Source: CAYSVN01 sp964434585 (GTDB lineage Bacteria > Patescibacteriota > Gracilibacteria > Peribacterales > Peribacteraceae). From it: a stretch of 11,559 nt of DNA. The notes under the pieces were generated by a model. That model was not told the origin of the DNA. It searched no databases and saw only the letters and a program-made list of their open reading frames with translations. The position numbers and the translations under genes are program-made. Where the stretch lies: positions 1 to 11,559 of the forward strand of contig CAYSVN010000036.1 of assembly GCA_964434585.1 (NCBI GenBank). Direction: 5' to 3'. Shown piece by piece: positions 5,673 through 11,559 of this stretch. The stretch's first letter is position 1. Each line of letters begins with the position of its first letter.

Positions 5673-7067
5673 ATGATAAAGACCATGAAAATATCAGAAC
5701 TATGGTTTGGCTTTCTAAAAATACCAATTGATATTGTGATGGTGGTGGTAGCATTGGTGTTAAGTTACTGGTTTAGGCTAAACCAAGTAGATTTAGTACC
5801 TGGAATAGAGCTGTACGAGGTGGCAGCCACCACGCTCCCCTCTCCTATTTACTATGTTCAAACCTTTATTGCACCAAGCGTATTAGTAATACTGCTGCTT
5901 TCTGCAATAATGGGTATGTACTCGTTAAAATCAGTAGAATCACGCTGGCGAGAAATTTGGCGCGTACTACAAGTGGTACTACTATGGTTAGTGCTTATTA
6001 TTAGCTGGTACTTTTTAGTGCAAAAACAATTATTTTATAGTCGAGCGTTGCTTATTTACTCTGCAGTATTACTTGCAGCAATGCTTTGTTTCGGCAGAAT
6101 GCTTATTGCCATTATTCAGCACTTGCTACATTTACGAGGGGTAGGCGTGCGCACCATTGTTACTCTTGGTAAAAATGACCCTGCAGATGCTGCGCTCGAT
6201 AACCTAATGAACGATAAACGCTACCGTTACCAAGGCCACTTTAAAACGCTAGAAAACGTACTAAGCCAGTTTAATAACCATAGCCTAGACTTAATTATTC
6301 AAACTGACCCAGACCCAAGTAGCGAAAGCACAATGGCAATTTTAGAATATTGCCGCAGTCAGCATGTTGGCTATGGTTTTTTGCCACCAATTTTAGCAGA
6401 TGTACCACAGCAGTTAGAAATTCAGCATTTAGGACTAGTTCCTCTTATGAAATTTACCCCTACTCCATTAGATGGCTGGGGTCGTGTGTATAAAAGAATG
6501 GCAGATATTATAGGTAGCTTACTGTTGTTAATACTGCTGTCCCCTGTTTTACTGCTAGTTTCACTTGGTGTGCTGCTAACATCTGGCTGGCCTATCTTTT
6601 ATGTTTCTAAGCGGGTAACCGGTAAAGGTGACGCCACCATTCCATTGCTAAAATTCAGGTCGATGGTAACTAATGCCGATAGTATTAAAGCAACGCTGCA
6701 AGAAAAAAACGAGCGTGATGGACCACTGTTTAAAATAGATAATGACCCTAGGGTAACGCATTTTGGACACCTAATAAGAAGGTTTGATATCGATGAACTG
6801 CCACAACTGTTTAATGTATTATGTGGGCATTTATCATTAGTTGGCCCTCGGCCTCATTTACCAAGTGAGGTAAATGAGTACTCTAATTTCCACAAGCGTG
6901 TGTTTGCTGTTAAGCCAGGTATAACAGGACTCGCCCAAGTGAGCGGCCGTAGCGACCTTGCGTTTGACGACGAGGTAAGCCTAGATTTACGCTATATCGA
7001 AGAGTGGTCACCCCTGATGGATGTGTGGATTTTATGGCGAACCATTGGAGTGGTACTGCGAAAATAA
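5673..7067 (+). CDS. Polyprenyl-phosphate sugar phosphotransferase (WbaP/EpsE-type)
   Basis: Transfers a sugar-1-phosphate from a nucleotide sugar to undecaprenyl phosphate, the first step of exopolysaccharide or glycan assembly, at the inner membrane. From the chosen start the protein is 464 residues, normal for the family. It has four or five N-terminal membrane segments (to ~residue 150), a Rossmann-like region (~155-250), then the bacterial sugar transferase domain (PF02397). That domain opens with RVYKRMADIIG and a membrane hairpin, followed by KFRSM (~327-331), RRFDIDELPQLFNVL (~369-383) with the catalytic Asp-Glu pair, LVGPRP (~389-394), and PGITGLAQVSGR (~415-426). The frame opens further upstream, but that part overlaps the tRNA, so ATG 5673 (or 5685) is the likely start; neither has a Shine-Dalgarno motif. 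It uses the carrier made by UppS. Confidence 0.93.
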   Translation: MIKTMKISELWFGFLKIPIDIVMVVVALVLSYWFRLNQVDLVPGIELYEVAATTLPSPIYYVQTFIAPSVLVILLLSAIMGMYSLKSVESRWREIWRVLQVVLLWLVLIISWYFLVQKQLFYSRALLIYSAVLLAAMLCFGRMLIAIIQHLLHLRGVGVRTIVTLGKNDPADAALDNLMNDKRYRYQGHFKTLENVLSQFNNHSLDLIIQTDPDPSSESTMAILEYCRSQHVGYGFLPPILADVPQQLEIQHLGLVPLMKFTPTPLDGWGRVYKRMADIIGSLLLLILLSPVLLLVSLGVLLTSGWPIFYVSKRVTGKGDATIPLLKFRSMVTNADSIKATLQEKNERDGPLFKIDNDPRVTHFGHLIRRFDIDELPQLFNVLCGHLSLVGPRPHLPSEVNEYSNFHKRVFAVKPGITGLAQVSGRSDLAFDDEVSLDLRYIEEWSPLMDVWILWRTIGVVLRK

Positions 7068-7160
7068 AAGTTGAAGATGTCGAAGAGGTATAAGGTGTTT
7101 CTTCTGGTAACAGAGTTATTGAATAAACCTCTTCTTAAACCTCTGACACCTTTGCAACTT
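7068..7160. repeat. Interleaved inverted repeats in the convergent spacer
   Basis: AAGTTG (7068-7073) pairs with CAACTT (7155-7160). Inside, GAAGAGGT (7082-7089) pairs with ACCTCTTC (7127-7134), and AAGGTGT (7092-7098) pairs with ACACCTT (7146-7152). The two inner stems cross, so they either exclude each other or form a pseudoknot. AAACCTCT also occurs twice (7125-7132 and 7137-7144), giving a second partner for the first arm. Neither strand has a run of T after a stem, so this is not a classic terminator. It lies between the ends of two convergent genes. Confidence 0.6.
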
Positions 7161-7171
7161 CTGCAGCGTTA

Positions 7172-8155
7172 TTAAGAGGCGTCCACAGTGTAAGTTTGCT
7201 CACTAATCAACCGTGCATTACGTAAGGTTCGCAGCTCGGTTGTGCCAATAGGCCAACAGGTAATAAGCGTTAGACGATCCTCATTGTTTTGAGGTGTCAA
7301 AATTTCAGTATCGCTTGGGTCAACCACAACGCTTTCGTAAATTTGGTAAATATATTCTTTACCATTTTGCCTTACCGTCATAAGGTCACCAACTTCAAGT
7401 TTTGCAACATCTGCAAAAGCATCCCCTCTTCCGCTAGCTGCAGCTGTTCTATTAGGAGCACTACTATGGCCAATAATAAACTTATTTCCAAGTTCACCTG
7501 GTTTTGTGGATAGCGGTCCGCTGTAATCAGTTACCCCTAGGTTCATTCCATTTTGCTGAGAGATTTCTAGGTTCTCCCAGTCTCCATATAAATCATCACT
7601 TGGTTTTAGCCAGGTAGATTTAAATCCTAATTTATCAATAATAATTTGCCCCTGCTCTGTTAATGCAAATTTATCATCAGTGTTAGAAGCTACAAAGTTA
7701 GTAGGTGCAACTTCTGGAGTGGGAGCACTGTGTACTGCTCTTTTAGCTTCTTCCTGTTGTTGCTTACGTGCATCTAGGCGAGCTTTTTGTTGTTGAACAG
7801 CAGCAGTACTTTTTAAAATTGGTGTAGAAGGTTGCACTGCCTTTACAACCAAATTATGTTCGAAGTTACGACGAGCACTTAAAAATAAACGAACAGCAGT
7901 TCGGTCAATTTTAATAGGAGCTTGCAGCTCAACATTTGGATTATTTTTTAAAGCCTCCATTCTGGCTTGCTTTCTTTCTTCTATCGCATTTTTAGAAGAC
8001 TGTAATAAATCACCAAGGAGAACGTCATTTCTGTAAGCAGTGGTATCTTGTGCTGGAGTAATTTGCATCGGTCGACGATCTCTTGCAAGTGGCACTATTA
8101 AAACAGCAAGTAAACAAGCGGTAATAATGGCCAAACTGTATTTGTGTCGATTCAT
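7172..8155 (-). CDS. Membrane-anchored sortase with a long linker
   Basis: A cysteine transpeptidase that joins proteins to surface partners outside the membrane. One N-terminal membrane anchor (residues ~8-24) is followed by an unusually long, charged, Gln/Arg/Lys-rich region (~55-150, including QQQKARLDARKQQQEEAKRA), probably helical or coiled-coil. The sortase barrel fills ~165-320. Catalytic residues are His230 in FIIGHSS, Cys300 in TLITCWP, and Arg309 in GTTELR, the expected nine residues after Cys. The TLITCWPxGTT form resembles class D/E-like sortases. Its own strong promoter lies at 8195-8223, so it need not depend on the operon upstream. No LPxTG-like sorting signal is visible in the proteins of this window, so its substrate is elsewhere or unconventional. 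Tandem TAA-TAA stops end the gene. Confidence 0.92.
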   Translation of the reverse strand: MNRHKYSLAIITACLLAVLIVPLARDRRPMQITPAQDTTAYRNDVLLGDLLQSSKNAIEERKQARMEALKNNPNVELQAPIKIDRTAVRLFLSARRNFEHNLVVKAVQPSTPILKSTAAVQQQKARLDARKQQQEEAKRAVHSAPTPEVAPTNFVASNTDDKFALTEQGQIIIDKLGFKSTWLKPSDDLYGDWENLEISQQNGMNLGVTDYSGPLSTKPGELGNKFIIGHSSAPNRTAAASGRGDAFADVAKLEVGDLMTVRQNGKEYIYQIYESVVVDPSDTEILTPQNNEDRLTLITCWPIGTTELRTLRNARLISEQTYTVDAS

Positions 8156-8194
8156 AGTGTGTGTATATGTTTTTTATGACTTCTTTAATACTTA

Positions 8195-8223
8195 ATTATA
8201 GCAAAAAACTAGCTTTTACTCAA
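8195..8223 (-). promoter_or_regulatory. Strong promoter of the sortase gene
   Basis: On the minus strand TTGAGT (8218-8223), a 17-bp spacer and a perfect TATAAT (8195-8200) preceded by TGC form an extended -10 promoter. The expected start near 8188 gives a leader of about 33 nt with no Shine-Dalgarno motif. Confidence 0.8.
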
Positions 8224-8246
8224 TAGAATTAAAGTATGTTAAATTG

Positions 8247-9594
8247 CTAAAGTGTAATTCCAGTCTCGGCAGCATCAAGACACTTTTGTAAGTCTGCAGT
8301 NNNNNNNNNNGTATGGAAAGCAGTCATCACTAAACGCTGCTTTTAGTATATATTCTAAGCGATTTTTACAAGGTCTATCAACGCAGGTACGGTTTAAGTA
8401 ACTTGCAAAATTAATAACAAATCTACGTAGTCCTTTAGAGCTATCCTTTGTTAAGTCCTGTAAAGATTTTAAGCTTTCAATAGCGCTATCATTACCATGT
8501 AAAGGGGTTACAACACCTTCAATAACTGGAATATCATGCACCGCCTGTGAAGATGAGATACTAAGCATTCGCTCGCGGGGTTTTTTTGCAAAAAAGTCCC
8601 ATACAAACCATAGGCTTTCGCCAACATCGGGCTGTTTGTCCTTAAGGTCTTTAGATTCCTTTAAGTAATCTGGCAGTTCGCGTTGCAGCCCCCATTTAAA
8701 GCGTGCAGTGTAAAAATTAGTAAGTAGAGTAATGGGGTCTGGAAACACTAAAAATATGTTATGAGGCTTGCTGAGTGAAATATAGCTCCAGTCTCGTTTA
8801 GCGGTAGCGTCAGAGTCTGTTGGTTCAATTCTGCAGCCATGGAGCGTAACTCTATCCACGCTTAAATCTTGTACAGCGTCAGGTAAAATTCCCTCGCGTG
8901 TTTCATAAATTGTTTTATAGGCTTCAAGAGCTTCATCTGCTAAGACGTAATCTCCTTTAATTTCATTAAGAACTTTATCGGTACAACCTATAAGCACCCT
9001 TCGTTCACTGTCATAAATCTCGGTAGTACTATCAGGATTAGGGATAATATGCTGCTCGTATGGGTCTTGGTAGCTAGAATGAAACGCGCATAGGTTTGGC
9101 TGTCGTTCATCGTCATCATTGTAAATAGGCCACTCAGTATCTTCGCTATCAGGGTTTAGCGCATTACGGATAAAAAACTGATATCGCTGCAACAAAAAGG
9201 CGTTACTCATTCTTAGACTAATAAAGTGAGCCAAGGCGCCATCGCTTAATCGTTGCGGCATTAATGTACAGTTTTTAATAATTTCTTGTTCAAGTACGCT
9301 GGCATCATGTTGTAAACAAGATGATTGCTGCTGCAGTAAATGAGCTTCAATAGAAAGGCTTGTTAACTCGTTAAGAGTTGCTGTACAAGATTGTACTTCC
9401 TGTGGAATCCAGTGCTGGAATGTATGCCAAAATAAAGTGCCTCCAGCATCTCCTTTGTGTTTATCGGCAATTTTACGTCCGTCATCTAATGCTTTTTGTA
9501 CATAATGTTGAGATATAACATTGTCTGTAGGCGTAGCCTGGCTGTTTATTGGTATAAATAGAAGTAAGCCGATGATGATAATTACATTTCTCAT
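8247..9594 (-). CDS. Secreted protein of unknown family, interrupted by an assembly gap
   Basis: A signal peptide (residues 1-20, hydrophobic core VIIIIGLLLFIPI, likely cleaved after SQA) precedes an otherwise soluble exported protein. The 428 codons before the gap end on a codon boundary. After the gap, the frame starting at 8300 reads TADLQKCLDAAETGITL and stops at 8247-8249. That is a more natural C-terminus than the one read through ten N bases, so the protein is about 445 residues plus the gap. About a dozen Cys (for example SCTATL, SSCLQH, NLCAF, LIGCTD, LHGCRI, RTCVDRPCKN, DDCFPY) suggest disulfides outside the cell. No domain recognised. Its ATG overlaps the zincin stop as ATGA, so the two are translationally coupled and probably act together. 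Confidence 0.78.
8301..8310. other. Assembly gap (10 N) near the 3' end of the secreted-protein gene
   Basis: Ten N bases. The gene reads in complete codons up to 8311 and again from 8300, so zero or a multiple of three bases is missing. Reading through ten bases shifts the frame to an early stop at 8275, which is an artefact. Confidence 0.95.
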
Positions 9595-11559
9595 TTTACT
9601 AATTGGCTACAGAAACTACCATTTTCAGGTAGGAGAGTTGAACACATTGTCTCGGGAAATTTTGTTTTAGAAATAGCGTCATAATGGTTAACCACGCTTG
9701 ATAAAATAGCTTCGAGCATTTGGTGATGCTGATAACCAAACTCACTATACATTGTTGTAATAACGCGTTGAATGAGGCTGTCCATGATAATTTGATTTTG
9801 CCCTAAAATACCACGCTGGCTTAAGTCTCCTTGTAGTAAGTTAGCAGCTTGTTCTACAAATGAGCCCTGCGCAATAGAAATTGCTGTTGGCTGCTGCATC
9901 ATACAAAAGGATACTGGTAAATATCTTGGCATACCAAGCCGTTCACAAAGACGCTCATCTAATTTGTGAATAAGCGAGCGAACATTATATTTAGGGAAGC
10001 GAGGTTGTTCTAGCGTTGGAAGATCACTTAAATAAATATGCTCACCTTCTTTATCGCCTCCTTCTGTAATAGATGTTACCGTTTGCTCTGGTTCACTACA
10101 GGCATCAAATGGAAAGGATTGATCCCCCATTGTAAAGCCAATTCTACCAGGCAGTAACCGTTGGCCTTGTATACTTTCTTCTACCGCTTGTCCTAAGTAA
10201 CATAAATTGTTTCCAATAGAATTTTTATATTCCACTTCACATTCTGGAGAAGCGGAATTAAGGAATCCGCTTAGTAATCCTTCAAGTCTTTTGTCTTCAC
10301 CTTTTTCAATTTTGGTAAGAATTTCATCACAAGTCTTTGGGTAATTGTAAGCTCCAGCATGATTACTTGCTACATCCTGTATTTCATCATAAAAGGCATC
10401 AATATCATCAGGTGGTACGTCTGTGCAAGCAGATGTTATAGAGCCATCAGGGTTCGTAAGAGGGTAATCGTCATTACAGCTCCAGTTTGTTAGGTATTCT
10501 GCACATTTTTGAGGCGAAACACTTAATTTTTCTAACCAGCCCTGTTCTGCAAAAATATGACATTCTGCCAGATACGCTTCTTGCTCAACCGCACAGCAGT
10601 ATGTACGTTCCGTTGTTATATCAGATTTTAATTTATCAACATGGCCATCGGGCAGTCGGCAATGTTGTTGTGCATGAATAATTTCATGCACTGCAAGTGG
10701 ATACGCTTCAAATGGACTATTGGCTGTATTTAGTTCAATTTTAATTAAGCCATTTTTCTTATCATAAGCGAGTCCGCCATGGCCACTTTTTATATTTGTA
10801 CAGGTAATCTCAACTTTGCACTCAGCACAGTCAGGTGCGTCAAAAGTAATAGTGTCACCTTTTCTGGTAATGTAGTTTTTTTGTTGTACGTCGCTGAACA
10901 TTCTCCAGTCACCAATTTCACACATATTTGGACCGGTAAAGTGTTGGCTCAATGCAATGCCATCATGGCTTTTGGTTTCTCGACAGCTAACAAGTTGAAT
11001 AGTGTCACTACCTGAGACAGTAATTTCTTCTGCAGTTTCGCAATGCTCACTACTGGCATCAAGCGGTCGACATAAAAAGCCTTCTTTTAAAATGGCTTGG
11101 TTGCACAGTGGCAACTCTGTAGCCAGCGAACCTGTTTGGTGTAAGTAAATTCCTGGTTTAATAGCCCCCGATTCTTTATCACAAGAAGGGTTGTCACTGC
11201 TTTCATCACATGAATATGATAAAAAAACAGGGTCAAAGTATCCACTCCATGTAAAGCCAACATCTTCACTATTAACCCAAATTTTTATTTGTCGTTCATC
11301 AAATAAGGGGTGTTCATACTCAAGATCAAAACTTGGGAAAATAACATTGGGGTCGCTACCATATTTTTTCCAAATTTCTTGAACTTTTTGGTAAATTTCT
11401 TCCAAAGCTTGCTCTATATCACACGAGCGATGTAATTGGTACTGAAGCATTGTCCCGTTAGGCTCTGGTTGATCACCTCGTTCACAAGGTACGGGTAAAT
11501 CATCAGTCGAAGGGATCGATCGGTATCCGTAGCGATAGCGCCGAACAGCAGCTATAAAT
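9591..11559 (-). CDS. Cys-rich extracellular HExxH zinc metalloprotease-like protein, 5' end outside window
   Basis: The frame is open to the window edge: 36 codons without a stop precede the ATG at 11450 and look protein-like (PVPCERGDQPEPNG). The true start, and probably a signal peptide, therefore lie outside; at least 655 residues are visible. Counting from Met-11450, HEIIHAQQH (255-263) is the zinc-binding and catalytic HExxH, and Glu289 or Glu291 in CCAVEQEAYLAE is a likely third ligand, as in gluzincins. More than twenty Cys, many paired (CAEC, CC, SC), imply a disulfide-rich protein outside the membrane. The C-terminal ~250 residues are helical with no known domain. Substrate and family are unknown. 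Its TGA overlaps the ATG of the next secreted protein. Confidence 0.82.
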   Translation of the reverse strand, partial: FIAAVRRYRYGYRSIPSTDDLPVPCERGDQPEPNGTMLQYQLHRSCDIEQALEEIYQKVQEIWKKYGSDPNVIFPSFDLEYEHPLFDERQIKIWVNSEDVGFTWSGYFDPVFLSYSCDESSDNPSCDKESGAIKPGIYLHQTGSLATELPLCNQAILKEGFLCRPLDASSEHCETAEEITVSGSDTIQLVSCRETKSHDGIALSQHFTGPNMCEIGDWRMFSDVQQKNYITRKGDTITFDAPDCAECKVEITCTNIKSGHGGLAYDKKNGLIKIELNTANSPFEAYPLAVHEIIHAQQHCRLPDGHVDKLKSDITTERTYCCAVEQEAYLAECHIFAEQGWLEKLSVSPQKCAEYLTNWSCNDDYPLTNPDGSITSACTDVPPDDIDAFYDEIQDVASNHAGAYNYPKTCDEILTKIEKGEDKRLEGLLSGFLNSASPECEVEYKNSIGNNLCYLGQAVEESIQGQRLLPGRIGFTMGDQSFPFDACSEPEQTVTSITEGGDKEGEHIYLSDLPTLEQPRFPKYNVRSLIHKLDERLCERLGMPRYLPVSFCMMQQPTAISIAQGSFVEQAANLLQGDLSQRGILGQNQIIMDSLIQRVITTMYSEFGYQHHQMLEAILSSVVNHYDAISKTKFPETMCSTLLPENGSFCSQLVK

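Noticed and set aside
7289..7513. A 74-codon plus-strand frame inside the sortase gene.
   Set aside because: It is antisense to a well-supported sortase domain and has no recognisable protein features.
8275..8300. A C-terminus CRLTKVS with a stop at 8275 for the secreted protein.
   Set aside because: It exists only if exactly ten bases are missing at the gap. The frame ending at 8247 continues from a codon boundary and looks protein-like.
10671..10690. A near-palindromic CATGAAATTATTCATG-like sequence at the HExxH codons.
   Set aside because: The symmetry comes from the His-Glu-Ile-Ile-His codons themselves and is probably coincidental.
10487..11382. Several 60-78-codon frames on both strands within the zincin gene.
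   Set aside because: They overlap the long Cys-rich coding frame and show no motifs or start signals; they are chance open frames.
9591..11450. ATG 11450 as the true start of the zincin gene.
   Set aside because: The frame is open for 36 more codons to the window edge with protein-like, Cys-containing sequence, and no signal peptide follows this Met.
1..11559. A search by eye for a CRISPR array, transposase, integrase or rRNA gene.
   Set aside because: No regularly spaced repeats, recombinase motifs or rRNA sequence were seen.

Overview
The window looks like a fragment of a small-genome bacterium of the Candidate Phyla Radiation (Patescibacteria) type. This rests on an A+T-rich sequence, an SD-free start at every gene, short leaders, a membrane-anchored sortase, a short cold-shock protein, a WbaP-type sugar transferase and large Cys-rich secreted proteins of unknown family. 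The lineage is an inference and no marker gene here fixes the phylum. TGA, TAA and TAG are all used as stops. Two 10-N runs (4034-4043 and 8301-8310) are scaffold joins, and each lies inside a gene.

Layout. 1-986: the 3' part of an acylphosphatase/undecaprenyl diphosphate synthase fusion (+). 996-1862: a DMT/EamA transporter (-), tail to tail with it. 1863-2274: a divergent control region, then a cold-shock gene (+) with an inverted repeat over its promoter, a hairpin plus U-run in its leader and a clear terminator. 2315-3135: an N-formylglutamate amidohydrolase-like gene (+) behind a perfect consensus sigma70 promoter. 3169-5510: an accessory-looking stretch next to a tRNA. It holds a membrane-anchored HNH nuclease (-), a HAD hydrolase (-) bracketed by two 33-bp direct repeats, and an orphan gene (+) with an internal duplication and an apparently leaderless start. 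5534-5608: tRNA-Gly(TCC) (-). 5673-7067: a polyprenyl-phosphate sugar transferase (+). 7068-7171: a convergent spacer with interleaved inverted repeats. 7172-8155: sortase (-) with its own strong promoter. 8247-11559: a translationally coupled pair of secreted proteins (-), the first an HExxH zincin that runs off the window edge.

How the genes fit together. UppS makes the polyprenyl carrier on which the sugar transferase loads the first sugar of a surface glycan, and the sortase and secreted pair also act at the envelope. Much of the window therefore concerns the cell surface. The two parts least explained by known families are the HAD unit with its flanking repeats beside the orphan gene, and the secreted Cys-rich zincin operon.

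No stretch longer than about 300 bases lacks a gene. The largest gap, 4251-4469, holds a repeat copy, two promoter-like -10 elements and a possible gene remnant.
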